From G965205525 sp965205525 (GTDB lineage: Bacteria; Pseudomonadota; Gammaproteobacteria; JABABF01): a stretch of 64,000 bases of DNA. A program made the position numbers and the translations under genes. The notes under the pieces were generated by a model. The model saw nothing but the letters and a program-made list of their open reading frames with translations. It ran no database searches and was not told where the DNA came from. Within the stretch, counting starts at the first letter, position 1, and each line of letters begins with the position of its first letter. This document shows positions 7,689-16,710 of this stretch, piece after piece. The stretch is taken from assembly GCA_965205525.1 (NCBI GenBank), contig OZ242171.1, positions 372,001-436,000 of the forward strand, in the 5' to 3' direction.

Positions 7689-9997
7689 TGGCTAACGCAA
7701 TGGCCGGTCCCGGGCAGGATTTAGAGCGCGTTCTCAGCGAGGTGTTTCACAGCGCCGCCAAGCAGCGTCACGAATACGTGACGGTTGAGCACCTGCTGCT
7801 GGGGCTTGTGAATGACCCGGATGCCGGCCGTGTGCTGAAGGCCTGTAACGCGGACTTGGATAGCCTGCAGGAACACTTGAAGGCATTCTTAGCCAAGCAT
7901 ATAGAGGCGAGACCCGAAGATGCTCCGCTGGAGACCCAGCTCACCCTCGGCGTGCAGCGGGTGCTGAGCCGCGCCGCCGTGCATACCGGCCACAACGGCC
8001 GGCACCGCTTTACCGGAGCCGATGTGCTGGTGGCCATATTCAGCGAGGAGGAGAGCTACGCCGTGCACTGCCTGCACCAGCAGGGCATAGAGCGCTTGGA
8101 CGCGATCACCTACCTGTCCCATGGCGATGCCGAGGAGAGCGACAAGGCCCGAGAGGGCAGCGGCGGGGAGGGGGCCGGCGCCGGCGAGTCCGAATCCGCC
8201 CTCCAATTCACGCGCAATCTCAACGAAGAGGCCGAAGAGGGGCGCATAGACCCGCTGATCGGTCGCGCCGATGAGTTGGAGCGCATGATGCAGGTGCTCT
8301 GCCGGCGACGCAAAAACAATCCGCTCTTGGTCGGCGAAGCCGGTGTCGGCAAGACCGCAATCGCAGAGGGACTGGCCCGGGCCATCGTTGAAGAACAGGT
8401 GCCGGAGCCTATTCAGGACAGCACAGTCTATGCCTTGGACATGGGCTCCCTTCTGGCGGGCACCCGCTATCGGGGCGACTTTGAAAAACGTTTTAAAGCC
8501 CTCATGGAAAAGCTGTCAAAAACCGGCAAGGCCATCCTTTTTATAGATGAGATCCATACAATTATCGGGGCCGGCGCCGCCTCTAGCGCTGTCCTGGATG
8601 CCTCCAACATGCTAAAGCCGCTGCTGAGCGCCGGGCGGGTGCGCTGCATAGGGGCCACCACCTACCAGGAATATCGCGGCGTCTTTGACCGAGACCGGGC
8701 CCTGTCCCGCCGTTTCCAGACGATTGACATCAGCGAGCCTGGGGTGGTCGACACCTACCGCATCCTCAAGGGGTTGCGCTCGCGCTACGAGGAGCACCAC
8801 GGCATGCGTTACACAGACCGCGCCCTGCGGGCAGCGGCAGAGCTGGCGGACCGCCACTTGGGGGAGCGCTTCATGCCTGACAAGGCCATTGACGTGATGG
8901 ATGAAGCGGGGGCCCGCGCCCGTCTTGGCAACAGACGTCGGCGGCGCATCGGGGTGAGCGAGATTGAAGGCGTGGTGGCAAAGATGGCCCGCATTCCGCC
9001 CCGCAGCGTAACCCTGTCGGACCAGGAGCGGCTGCGCAACCTGGAAACCTCTCTGCAGCTCAAGGTATTCGGTCAGAACCAGGCAATCAGCGCACTGGCC
9101 TCCGCCATCAAGCTGGCGCGCTCCGGTCTTAAATCTCAGGAGAAGCCGGTAGGGGCCTACCTTTTTGCCGGTCCCACCGGGGTGGGGAAAACCGAGGTGT
9201 CCCGTCAGCTGGCGGCGACTTTGGGCGTGGAGCTGATTCGCTTTGACATGTCCGAGTACCAGGAGCGGCACACGGTTTCACGCCTGATAGGCGCTCCGCC
9301 CGGCTATGTGGGCTTTGACCAGGGGGGATTGCTTACCGAGGCAGTGGCGCGCAATCCCCACAGCGTGGTGCTGCTGGACGAAATTGAAAAGGCGCACCCG
9401 GATGTGTATAACCTTCTCCTGCAGGTCATGGACCACGGCACCCTGACCGACAATAACGGGCGCAAGTCGGATTTTCGCAATGTCATTCTGATCATGACCA
9501 GCAATGCCGGTGCGGCGGAAGCGGCGCGCCGCTCCATGGGCTTTACCGAACAGGATCACAGCACAGATGCCATAACCTCCATTGAGCGCCTGTTCACCCC
9601 TGAATTTCGCAATCGCCTAGATGCCGTGATTCTCTTCCAGCCCCTGAATGAAACGGTGGCGGCCACAGTGGCGGACAAATTCTTAGCCGAGCTGCAATCC
9701 CAGCTGGACGAGCGTCGGGTGCAGCTGCAGGTGGATGACGAGGTGCGGCGCTGGCTGGTGGCGAAGGGTTATGACCGCACCATGGGGGCGCGTCCGATGG
9801 AGCGGATAATCCAAGAGCACATCAAGCGCCCGCTGGCCGAACTGCTGCTGTTTGGAGATTTGGCGACGGGGGGCGGGACGGTCCGTGTGCAGGTTGAAGG
9901 GGATGCCCTTGTCTTGCAGCCTGGAAAATCCCCCTCCGGCGGTCGCTCTCCCCGAAGCCGCCGGCGTGAGCGGGACAGCGAAAAAGAGAAAGCCTGA
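7688..9997 (+). CDS. clpA: ATP-dependent Clp protease ATP-binding subunit ClpA
   Basis: 769-residue AAA+ unfoldase that feeds ClpP. The start is the ATG overlapping the clpS stop; another in-frame start 24 bp upstream lies inside clpS. Order: N-domain (about 1-145, ClpS docking), acidic linker, D1 with Walker A GEAGVGKTA and Walker B LFIDEIHT, D2 with GPTGVGKTE and VVLLDEIEKAH. The C-terminal 20 residues are Arg/Ser/Glu-rich. clpP is not in the window. Confidence 0.97.
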   Translation: MANAMAGPGQDLERVLSEVFHSAAKQRHEYVTVEHLLLGLVNDPDAGRVLKACNADLDSLQEHLKAFLAKHIEARPEDAPLETQLTLGVQRVLSRAAVHTGHNGRHRFTGADVLVAIFSEEESYAVHCLHQQGIERLDAITYLSHGDAEESDKAREGSGGEGAGAGESESALQFTRNLNEEAEEGRIDPLIGRADELERMMQVLCRRRKNNPLLVGEAGVGKTAIAEGLARAIVEEQVPEPIQDSTVYALDMGSLLAGTRYRGDFEKRFKALMEKLSKTGKAILFIDEIHTIIGAGAASSAVLDASNMLKPLLSAGRVRCIGATTYQEYRGVFDRDRALSRRFQTIDISEPGVVDTYRILKGLRSRYEEHHGMRYTDRALRAAAELADRHLGERFMPDKAIDVMDEAGARARLGNRRRRRIGVSEIEGVVAKMARIPPRSVTLSDQERLRNLETSLQLKVFGQNQAISALASAIKLARSGLKSQEKPVGAYLFAGPTGVGKTEVSRQLAATLGVELIRFDMSEYQERHTVSRLIGAPPGYVGFDQGGLLTEAVARNPHSVVLLDEIEKAHPDVYNLLLQVMDHGTLTDNNGRKSDFRNVILIMTSNAGAAEAARRSMGFTEQDHSTDAITSIERLFTPEFRNRLDAVILFQPLNETVAATVADKFLAELQSQLDERRVQLQVDDEVRRWLVAKGYDRTMGARPMERIIQEHIKRPLAELLLFGDLATGGGTVRVQVEGDALVLQPGKSPSGGRSPRSRRRERDSEKEKA

Positions 9998-10032
9998 GGG
10001 CACACCCCGCCGGCGCAAGGGCAGGTATGCGT

Positions 10033-10092
10033 GAGGGCTGACGCAGCCCTCTGGGGAAAGACTGGGCTGACTGACTCCCCTTGGGAAAGGGG
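10033..10092. other. Two hairpins between clpA and infA
   Basis: GAGGGCTG-ACG-CAGCCCTC at 10033-10051 and CCCCTT-GGGA-AAGGGG at 10077-10092 can fold between the convergent genes. Neither is followed by a T-run on either strand, so intrinsic termination is only possible, not shown. E. coli has a serine tRNA gene between these two genes; no tRNA cloverleaf is seen here. Confidence 0.4.
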
Positions 10093-10099
10093 CAGGGAC

Positions 10100-10318
10100 T
10101 CAGCGTTCGCGGTAGATAATGCGTCCTTTGCTGAGGTCGTAGGGCGAGAGTTCCAAGCGCACGCGATCACCGGTTAGGATGCGGATATAGTTTTTGCGCA
10201 TCTTGCCAGAGATATGCGCCATCACCAAATGGCCATTGTCCAGCTTCACACGGAAGGTGGTATTTGGGAGAGTATCCATGACTTCCCCCTCCATTTGAAA
10301 TTGCTCATTTTTTGGCAT
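10100..10318 (-). CDS. infA: Translation initiation factor IF-1
   Basis: 72-residue OB-fold protein that binds the ribosomal A site during initiation. Family hallmarks are QFQMEGEVMDTLPNTTFRVKLDNGH, AHISGKMRKNYIRILTGDRV and the C-terminal SPYDLSKGRIIYR. The N-terminus is MPKNEQ where most homologues read MAKED. It sits convergent to clpA, the usual gammaproteobacterial place. Confidence 0.98.
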   Translation of the reverse strand: MPKNEQFQMEGEVMDTLPNTTFRVKLDNGHLVMAHISGKMRKNYIRILTGDRVRLELSPYDLSKGRIIYRER

Positions 10319-10348
10319 GCAGACTCTCGTCCCGTTACGATCCGCGCC

Positions 10349-10354
10349 ATTATA
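10349..10354 (-). promoter_or_regulatory. Probable infA -10 box
   Basis: Perfect TATAAT on the minus strand, about 31 bp before the infA start and directly after the stop of the NTF2-like gene. No clear -35 partner is visible. Confidence 0.4.
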
Positions 10355-10355
10355 G

Positions 10356-10883
10356 TCAATTCCCCTGCTGAAGCATTTCCGTCAGACGTTTTTTGCTCGG
10401 GATAACCCAGTTCTCCTTCAGTTCTAGAGAAAGCAGTCCGGCCGCTTCCAGCTCGTCGCACAGGTGCATCTGGTGGGCAAAATCAAACAGGTCCAGCTGA
10501 TTTATGATTTTTAAATCTCTGTCGTATTCAATAAAAGAGATGCCGGGTGTTTCATAGTGGCTGCCGTCTGCCCGCGCGCCCGGCCCCCGGTTCATCCAAT
10601 GGGTAATGACCCGATTGCCATCACCTGTATAGATGCCTAGATACGGGAAAGACCATCCCTCCCATCCGTGCAGCATATCGCGGCCGTAGTGGGTGGAATT
10701 AATCTCTTCAATGCCCTCGGCCCGCACCAGCATGGTGCCGGCGTACTCGCAGCTGTAGACGCACTTTGGGTGGTACATCTCCGTCACAAAAAAAGTCCAT
10801 TCGTTGCGCTTATTCGCTTCCTGCTGGTAGTCTATTAACTGCTGTGTTCGCGTCCGCAGGGCTTCTTGGCTGTGCATGGTCAT
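10356..10883 (-). CDS. SnoaL/NTF2-like fold protein
   Basis: 175-residue protein predicted to form a single NTF2-like cone: an N-terminal helix, then alternating strands with many Trp and Tyr residues such as GRDMLHGWEGWSFPYLGIYTG and VITHWMNRGPG. Proteins of this fold serve as small-molecule hydratases, isomerases or binding proteins, and the sequence does not show which. It has no signal peptide or membrane segment. It stands alone upstream of infA. Confidence 0.65.
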   Translation of the reverse strand: MTMHSQEALRTRTQQLIDYQQEANKRNEWTFFVTEMYHPKCVYSCEYAGTMLVRAEGIEEINSTHYGRDMLHGWEGWSFPYLGIYTGDGNRVITHWMNRGPGARADGSHYETPGISFIEYDRDLKIINQLDLFDFAHQMHLCDELEAAGLLSLELKENWVIPSKKRLTEMLQQGN

Positions 10884-11011
10884 GGCGTGTTACCTCAGTT
10901 GCAAAGTTCTCGCGCAGCAGTTCTGGACTGTCGGCCTGCCTATAGTAGCAAATGGCAAGCCTTGGCTGCACTCCAGCCGTCGCCCCTCGGCTTTGCTGTG
11001 GCGGCCCTTTT

Positions 11012-11986
11012 TTAGTTTCGGCACCACAGGGCCGGGTTCAGCGGCTGTCCCCGGTGGCGAATTTCAAAATACAGTCCATTCTCCTCCCGGTCCCCGCTAT
11101 GTCCTACCGTGGCGATGGCGGCACCTGCCTCTATATCCGAATCCACATCATAAAGCAGGGAGCTGTTACTTCCGTACAAGCTCATATAGCCGTCGCCGTG
11201 ATTGAGCACCAGCAGAAGCCCCCGGTCGCCGAACCAGTCTGCAAACACCACCCGGCCCGGGTGGATGGCCCGCACCGGACTGCCCTCTTTGCCGGGCAGG
11301 ATGACCCCTCGCCATTGCAGCCGCCCTCCGGCTCGTTTATCTCCGAAGCGATTGATGGGTTTAACCGACACCGGCCAGGCCAGCCGCCCCCGCATCTCAG
11401 CAAAGGGCCTCACCGCTGACCTCGCTGCTGGCCTCGCCGGTCTTTCTTCCACCGCCTGCAGCAGTTCTTGCAGCCGTTTTTCCAAGGCGGTTTTCTTAGC
11501 GAGGGATTCCCTCTGCGTCTTTCCCAAGGTGTGTTCAAGGGTGCGTTTTCTCTGCTCGGTGTGCTCCAAGGATTGCAGCCTTTTGCGAAAGGTCGTGATC
11601 TGCTCGCTGCGGGCGTGCCCGAATTGCTCGTGATACACCCTGAACCGTCCCAGCTGTCCCGGCGCGGCATCCCCTAGCAGACTCTGCAGACCCTCCCCCG
11701 GCCCCAGCCGATGGGCTAGGCGCATCAATGTCCGCATCTGCTCCTCTTGCATGGCAATTTTCTTTTTCTGAGAAGTGATCTCTCCCTTGATGAAGATACG
11801 CTCTTTTTCCAGGGCATGAATTTTCCCGGCCAGGACACGAACTTCCTCACCGAGGGTGCTGATCTGTTTCTTGATCGCCTTCTCCGCTGGCTCTGCGGCG
11901 ACAGCCGATGTGCCGAGCAGCAGGAGCAGTGCTGTCAGCAGACCCTTATAAGAGAGGAGAGCGCACAGCCTCAAATCTCCTGTCAT
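11012..11986 (-). CDS. envC: Murein hydrolase activator EnvC
   Basis: 324-residue periplasmic protein that switches on amidases at the division site. Order: N-terminal hydrophobic signal ending in AVAAEP, a long coiled coil (about 35-190), a basic/Ala linker and a C-terminal LytM (M23) domain. The LytM zinc ligands are lost: the first His/Asp site is GVILPGK and the HxH site reads GLYFEIR. That loss is normal for EnvC, which activates rather than cuts. Segments VFADWFGDRGLLLVLNHG and MSLYG match E. coli EnvC. It overlaps the end of gpmI by 4 bp, the usual gpmI-envC pair. Confidence 0.93.
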   Translation of the reverse strand: MTGDLRLCALLSYKGLLTALLLLLGTSAVAAEPAEKAIKKQISTLGEEVRVLAGKIHALEKERIFIKGEITSQKKKIAMQEEQMRTLMRLAHRLGPGEGLQSLLGDAAPGQLGRFRVYHEQFGHARSEQITTFRKRLQSLEHTEQRKRTLEHTLGKTQRESLAKKTALEKRLQELLQAVEERPARPAARSAVRPFAEMRGRLAWPVSVKPINRFGDKRAGGRLQWRGVILPGKEGSPVRAIHPGRVVFADWFGDRGLLLVLNHGDGYMSLYGSNSSLLYDVDSDIEAGAAIATVGHSGDREENGLYFEIRHRGQPLNPALWCRN

Positions 11987-13560
11987 CCTCCCCCGGCCAG
12001 CTCCAGGAAAGGCGGCCCGCTCATCTCCTTTGGCACTGGCAGCCCGAGCAGGGTGAGGGTGGCGGGGGCCACGCCGGACAGGCCGCCATCCTCGGCCAAG
12101 CGCACTTTCCGGGGGCCGACATAGAAAAAGGGCACCGCCTCACAGGTATGGGCAGTGTGGTTCTGGCCGCTCGCCGGATCTTCCATCTGCTCGCAGTTGC
12201 CGTGGTCGGCGGTGATCAGGCATTCGCCTCCTTTGGCCTGCACTGCTGCCAGCACGAGTCCAAGGCAGCGGTCAATGGTCTCTACCGCCGCTACCGCTGC
12301 CTGCAAAATGCCGGTGTGTCCCACCATATCGCCGTTGGCGTAGTTGCAGACAATCAGGGCGTACTCGCCGCTGCCGATCGCCTCAGTGAGCCGCTCGGTA
12401 ATTTCAGGAGCACTCATCTCCGGCTGCAAGTCGTAGGTAGCCACGGCGGGGGAGGGGATGAGTATCCGCTCCTCTTTCGCAAAGGGCTCTTCTCTGCCGC
12501 CGTTGAAAAAATAGGTTACATGGGCGTATTTTTCTGTTTCCGCAATGCGCAGCTGCGGCAGGTCCAAGGCAGAGATGCATTCTCCTAGCGTGTTGGACAG
12601 GCCCTCGCTGGGAAAGGCGCAGGCGACTTGCAGCGCATTATCGTAGGGAGTGGTCATCACAAAGCGCGACCGGCAGAGGGGGGCTCGCCCCTCCCGATCA
12701 AAATCCTGAAAATCTTCTGTGACCAGCGCGGCGGTCAGCTGTCGGGCGCGGTCGGCGCGGAAGTTCATGAACAGCACCGCATCCTTATCCCGAATGGCGC
12801 CAGGTGCCTCTTCCCCTCCTCCCAGAATGAGGGTGGGCGCGACAAACTCGTCGCTCTCTCCCCGCTCGTAGGCGGCACGCAGCGCGGCATCGGCATCGGC
12901 GGCACAATGGTCTGCTTTGCCGTGGCGCAGGAGCCTGTACGCCTTTTGGGTGCGCTCCCAGCGGCAGTCCCGGTCCATCGCGTAGTAGCGGCCGCTCAAG
13001 GAGGCGATGCGTATTTTCGCCCCTTTCCCCGCTTCTTGCTCCAGGGCCTGGCAGTGTGCATGCAGTGCCTTCAGGGAGGGGGCAGCGCTGCGGGGCGGGG
13101 TATCTCTGCCGTCTAGAAAGGGGTGCAGAAAAATGCGTTTCGCCCCCTTTTGCACCGCTAAGTCCAAGGCCGCATGAATATGACGCTCGTGGCTGTGCAC
13201 GCCGCCGGGAGACAGCAGGCCCATGATATGCACGGCGTCCCCTCCCTCGGCTGCCGCTTTCACTGCCTTGCCGTAGGCGGAGTTGCTGTGAAATGCGCCG
13301 CTCGCAAGAGCCTCGTCAATACGCACAATGCTCTGATGAACGATACGCCCGCCGCCGATGCACAGGTGCCCCACCTCGGAGTTGCCCATCTGGCCTTCGG
13401 GCAGACCCACGGCCTGTCCGGAGGCGCTGAGAAGAGTGCGGGCAGCGGTGGCGCACAGCCCGTCCCAGACCGGGGTGCGGGCAGCGGCGATGGCGTTGTG
13501 CTCTGCTTCTTCCCGGTGGCCCCAGCCATCTAGGATGATCAATACCAGGGGCTTATGCAT
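11983..13560 (-). CDS. gpmI: 2,3-bisphosphoglycerate-independent phosphoglycerate mutase
   Basis: 525-residue, manganese-dependent glycolytic enzyme interconverting 3- and 2-phosphoglycerate. LIILDGWG at the N-terminus supplies a metal ligand, and Ser61 in QMGNSEVGH is the phosphorylated nucleophile. FLDGRDTPPRSA, GRYYAMDRD and TADHGNCEQM complete the metal sites. Length is typical. The gene is the likely first gene of a gpmI-envC operon and is divergent from an SDR at 13780. Confidence 0.97.
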   Translation of the reverse strand: MHKPLVLIILDGWGHREEAEHNAIAAARTPVWDGLCATAARTLLSASGQAVGLPEGQMGNSEVGHLCIGGGRIVHQSIVRIDEALASGAFHSNSAYGKAVKAAAEGGDAVHIMGLLSPGGVHSHERHIHAALDLAVQKGAKRIFLHPFLDGRDTPPRSAAPSLKALHAHCQALEQEAGKGAKIRIASLSGRYYAMDRDCRWERTQKAYRLLRHGKADHCAADADAALRAAYERGESDEFVAPTLILGGGEEAPGAIRDKDAVLFMNFRADRARQLTAALVTEDFQDFDREGRAPLCRSRFVMTTPYDNALQVACAFPSEGLSNTLGECISALDLPQLRIAETEKYAHVTYFFNGGREEPFAKEERILIPSPAVATYDLQPEMSAPEITERLTEAIGSGEYALIVCNYANGDMVGHTGILQAAVAAVETIDRCLGLVLAAVQAKGGECLITADHGNCEQMEDPASGQNHTAHTCEAVPFFYVGPRKVRLAEDGGLSGVAPATLTLLGLPVPKEMSGPPFLELAGGG

Positions 13561-13779
13561 CCGCTAATTCTAATCTAAGCCCAATCCTGCTTGGCAAAAT
13601 CCAAGGCAATGCACCGGTATCCTATGTCTTTAGCAGGGCACAGGCACAGGTTTCTTTTCCTGTCGGCGGGGGTGCTGCTGCCCTCCGTTCCGCTATTTCC
13701 GCCGCTGTAACCCGGCGGGTCTATTACAATCACCCAGGGATTGAATGGCAGTTTAAATCAGTATTTAAAGGCTTTCGGT

Positions 13780-14514
13780 ATGTTTGATTTACAGCATAGG
13801 GTCGCATTGGTAACCGGAGCCGGCCGCGGCATTGGGTTCGGCATTGCCCGCCTGCTGGCATCCCGGGGGGCAGCCGTAGCAGTTAACGACTACTACGAAG
13901 AGCGCGCTCGAGAAGCGGCGGGGCAGCTCCGCGCTGCCGGTGGGAAAAGCATGGCGGTGCCGGCGGATGTATGTGATGCCGATGCCGTGCGCGAGGCGGC
14001 TCGGCAGGTCACCGATGAGCTGGGGCCCATTGACATCCTAGTCAATAACGCGGGCATACCCCCGGCGGGCATGGCTCTTACACCTTTTCTGGAAACGAGC
14101 CCTGCCGACTGGGATGCCTTTGTAAAAATTAATCTGCTAGGGGTGATGAACTGCACCCGGAGCTTGCTGCCCGACATGTGCGAGCGGGGCCGAGGGCGCA
14201 TTGTCACCATCGTCTCCGAGGCATGGCGCAGCGTCAACGGCATGGGAATCGCCGCCTACGCGGCAGGGAAGGGAGGTGCTGTGAGCTTTTCGCGGCAGTT
14301 GAGCGGCGAAGTTGCCCCCCAGGGCGTGACGGTCAATTGTGTCTCCCTCGGCATTATGGATAATGTTCCGGATGCAGAGAAGTATGCGCGTCACATTCCC
14401 TGTCGCCGTCCTGGTTCGGCCGAAGATGCCGCAGCAGCAGTGCTTTATCTGGTCTCGGAGGAGGCCTCCTGGATCACCGGCCAGGTGCTGACTCTGAATG
14501 GCGGTGTCCTTTGA
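13780..14514 (+). CDS. SDR family oxidoreductase (intact copy)
   Basis: 244-residue short-chain dehydrogenase with TGAGRGIG near residue 11, NNAG near 87 and the YAAGK catalytic pair. The ATG at 13780 is preferred; a TTG 39 bp upstream would add 13 residues. The usual catalytic Ser motif is altered to IVTIVSEAW. The end, ASWITGQVLTLNGGVL, is typical for the family. A decayed copy of this gene's 3' part lies inverted at about 16402-16605, with a perfect 28-bp match. Function may lie in acyl-CoA metabolism, given the dehydrogenase at 15230; that is inference. Confidence 0.85.
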   Translation: MFDLQHRVALVTGAGRGIGFGIARLLASRGAAVAVNDYYEERAREAAGQLRAAGGKSMAVPADVCDADAVREAARQVTDELGPIDILVNNAGIPPAGMALTPFLETSPADWDAFVKINLLGVMNCTRSLLPDMCERGRGRIVTIVSEAWRSVNGMGIAAYAAGKGGAVSFSRQLSGEVAPQGVTVNCVSLGIMDNVPDAEKYARHIPCRRPGSAEDAAAAVLYLVSEEASWITGQVLTLNGGVL

Positions 14515-14868
14515 CGATGCCCTTGCCCCCACTGCCTCCTATCGGCAGAAACCGAGCTTCACAGGCGCAGCACCGTCCTGAGTGACGCCGCTGCTGGTTT
14601 CTGGCAGTGACGACGGAGCAGGCTCTCTGACTGGCTAACGCTTCCAAAATCGCGGTCAGCGAAGCATTTGACATAAAAGCGCAATCAGCGAGGAGCACCG
14701 CCTGGCATTCGTCACAGGAGGCAACGCAGGGTTCATGGCCGATACCACAATCGTTTCCCGGGAGTATCTCGTATTTATCGTCGAATAACATGTGGAGATA
14801 TTTATAACGCAGTCTTGCAATGGGGATAAAATACGCTCCGCCAGTTTGCCTATTTGAGGGGTGCAGCT
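14515..14868. other. Intergenic region SDR / rubredoxin
   Basis: 354 bp without an intact gene. It includes a short stretch resembling the start of an SDR (listed separately) and the rubredoxin leader with GAGGGG at 14856-14861. Confidence 0.5.
14667..14788 (+). pseudogene. Possible SDR 5' remnant
   Basis: One frame (14693-14788) reads EHRLAFVTGGNAGFMADT, close to the opening beta strand and VTGG-NAG glycine loop of an SDR, followed by a stop; TTTGACATAAAA just upstream could be its former N-terminus in another frame. At the nucleotide level it matches the intact SDR only moderately. Weak call, made because a clearer SDR remnant lies 1.7 kb away. Confidence 0.25.
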
Positions 14869-15060
14869 ATGAACAAAACCGTCGTATATTGCGAGTGGGA
14901 GTGTGTGATCTGCGGTTTTATCTACGATGAGGCGAAGGGTCGGCCGCAGGAGGGCATTGCTCCCGGTACGAAATGGAAGGATGTGCCGGAGGATTGGGAG
15001 TGCCCGGACTGTGGCACCAGCAAGTTTGACTTTGACATGGTGCCCGTAGGCGAAGAATAA
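14869..15060 (+). CDS. Rubredoxin
   Basis: 63-residue one-iron electron carrier. The two knuckles CVICGFIYD and CPDCGTSKFDF supply the four Cys ligands. The ATG is preceded by GAGGGG; a TTG 15 bp upstream is a poorer start. Rubredoxins serve alkane hydroxylases, oxidative-stress reductases or other flavoproteins. No partner reductase is adjacent; the nearest redox enzyme is the convergent acyl-CoA dehydrogenase. Confidence 0.95.
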   Translation: MNKTVVYCEWECVICGFIYDEAKGRPQEGIAPGTKWKDVPEDWECPDCGTSKFDFDMVPVGEE

Positions 15061-15229
15061 CTGCGGTGGCGGTGCGGGGCAGTCTGTTCGGTCAGCGCGG
15101 TTTCGGCGGCACCCGCCGGGACACCGGGGGCAGATAGGCAGGCCCCCGCCCAGCGTTTGGCCAGTCAGCGCCAGCAGCGGGAGAGGATTGTCTGCCTGAC
15201 GGGCAGCCGTACACCGGGGAGCAGGACCT

Positions 15230-16369
15230 TCAAAAACCGCTGAGGTCTGCGTAGCGGCTGCGATGGAAGGTGCTGTCGCCGAAGGTCTGGCAGGATGCTT
15301 GGGCGCGCTTGAGATAAAAGCCTATTTCCAGTTCGTCTGTCATACCGATGCCGCCGTGCATCTGCACGCTCTCATCTGCCAAGAGGCGGTAGGTGTCATT
15401 GGCCCGCACCTTGGCAGCACTCACCAGAGCTGGGGCATCCGAAGCATTCTGCTCTAGGGCGTCTAGTGCCGCAAAAACCGCCGAGCGGGTAAGCTGCAGC
15501 TCTTTGAACATGTGCGATGCCCGGTGCTGCAATGCTTGGAAAGAGCCGATTTTTACCCCGAACTGCTCCCGCTCGCCGAGATACTTCACCGTACGCTCCA
15601 GAAGGGCGGATGCGCCGCCCAGCATTTCCGCCGCCAGCGCGGCGCGACCGCGGTCCAATACTCGGTCCAGCAGCGAGAACCCGCTGTCCATCTCCCCCAG
15701 CACAGCCGAGGCTGGGATTTTTACATCGTTGAAATCTATAATCGCCGCATTGCGGCTGTCGGCCATTATGGTGCGCAGAGGGCTGATGCCCGGCAGGTCT
15801 GCCGCCAGCAGGAACAGGCTCAGCCCTTCCCGCTGGCCGGGGGAGCCGGCAGTGCGGGCGACCACCACCAAGGTGTTGGCACTATGCCCGTCCAGCACGA
15901 AAATCTTGCGCCCCCGGAGCAGCCAGCTGTCGCCGTCCCGACGAGCTTCCAGGGCTGTACCGGCGGGATCGTGGCGGCGGCCTTCTTCCAGTGCCAGTGC
16001 CAAGGTGTGCTCTCCGGCGGCAATGCCCGGCAGGTAAGTCTTCTTCTGCTCTTCGCTGCCCTCCTCCAGAATAGCGCTTGTGCCCACCGCCACGGTTGCC
16101 AAGAGGGGGGATGCTGCAAGGCAGCGGCCGGCTTCCTCCATCAGCAGGCCGAGGCCGAAGAAACCAAAATCCGAACCGCCGTATGCCTCCGGCAGCGTAA
16201 TGCCGCTCCAGCCCAGGTTTGCCATCTGCTGCCAGAGCTCGGCAGAATAGCCGAGGGAGTCCTGAGTATCCCGCAGCTTGCGCAGACTCTCCACCGGCGC
16301 ATTGGCCTCTAGGAATTCCCGCGCGCTCTCCTGCAGCATACGCTGCTCTTCTGTCAGTACCATTCCCAT
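15230..16369 (-). CDS. Acyl-CoA dehydrogenase
   Basis: 379-residue FAD enzyme of the acyl-CoA dehydrogenase superfamily. N-terminal helical domain with WSGITLPEAYGGSDFGF, a middle beta domain with RDGDSWLLRGRKIFVLDGHSAN, and a C-terminal helical domain ending in QMHGGIGMTDELEIGFYLKRAQ, the flavin-contact motif. Middle-domain motifs are divergent from chain-length-specific FadE types, resembling dehydrogenases in catabolic clusters. Immediately upstream on the same strand is an SDR remnant, suggesting a former SDR-dehydrogenase operon. Confidence 0.9.
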   Translation of the reverse strand: MGMVLTEEQRMLQESAREFLEANAPVESLRKLRDTQDSLGYSAELWQQMANLGWSGITLPEAYGGSDFGFFGLGLLMEEAGRCLAASPLLATVAVGTSAILEEGSEEQKKTYLPGIAAGEHTLALALEEGRRHDPAGTALEARRDGDSWLLRGRKIFVLDGHSANTLVVVARTAGSPGQREGLSLFLLAADLPGISPLRTIMADSRNAAIIDFNDVKIPASAVLGEMDSGFSLLDRVLDRGRAALAAEMLGGASALLERTVKYLGEREQFGVKIGSFQALQHRASHMFKELQLTRSAVFAALDALEQNASDAPALVSAAKVRANDTYRLLADESVQMHGGIGMTDELEIGFYLKRAQASCQTFGDSTFHRSRYADLSGF

Positions 16370-16710
16370 ATATTTTTCTGAAATCTGTCTGCAGAATGCC
16401 GCTATTTTAGAGTCAGTGCCTGGCTCGTAATCCAGAATGCCTGCTCCGAGACCAGGTCAAGCGCTGCCCCTGCCTTCAACTCTGCCGAGCCGACGATAGA
16501 AAATGTGACAAGCAGACCTGTGTACATAGAGAACATTATCCATAATGCCGAGGGAGACGCAATTTTGACTTTGACCGGATGCGCTGGATGCAGGGGCGCA
16601 CGCTTCATACCCCTCGCTGCCCGGGAGTCCAGCAGGATATACAGAAGATCCAGTACACCCATCCGCTTACAATGATCGCTCTTTCCCCCTGCTGCCCGCC
16701 CTCTCCCCCG
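16370..16710. other. Intergenic region acyl-CoA dehydrogenase / cysE
   Basis: 341 bp between divergent genes. Most of it is the SDR remnant at 16402-16605; the remainder is the cysE leader, which shows no clear promoter. Confidence 0.6.
16402..16605 (-). pseudogene. Decayed inverted copy of the SDR 3' end
   Basis: Read on the minus strand, this region aligns with the last third of the intact SDR at 13780-14514. Bases 16531-16558 are a perfect 28-bp reverse match to 14341-14368. Beyond that, blocks such as TGGTCTCGGAG and CACTGACTCT/GCTGACTCT persist. The predicted end LVSEQAFWITSQALTLK parallels LVSEEASWITGQVLTLN. The catalytic region and N-terminus are absent, so it is a gene remnant, not a functional enzyme. 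Confidence 0.75.

Noticed and set aside
10019..10099. Serine tRNA between clpA and infA as in E. coli.
   Set aside because: No cloverleaf or T-loop sequence; only two simple hairpins.
11012..11986. Loss of zinc ligands in the LytM domain as an inactivating mutation.
   Set aside because: EnvC proteins normally lack them and act as amidase activators.
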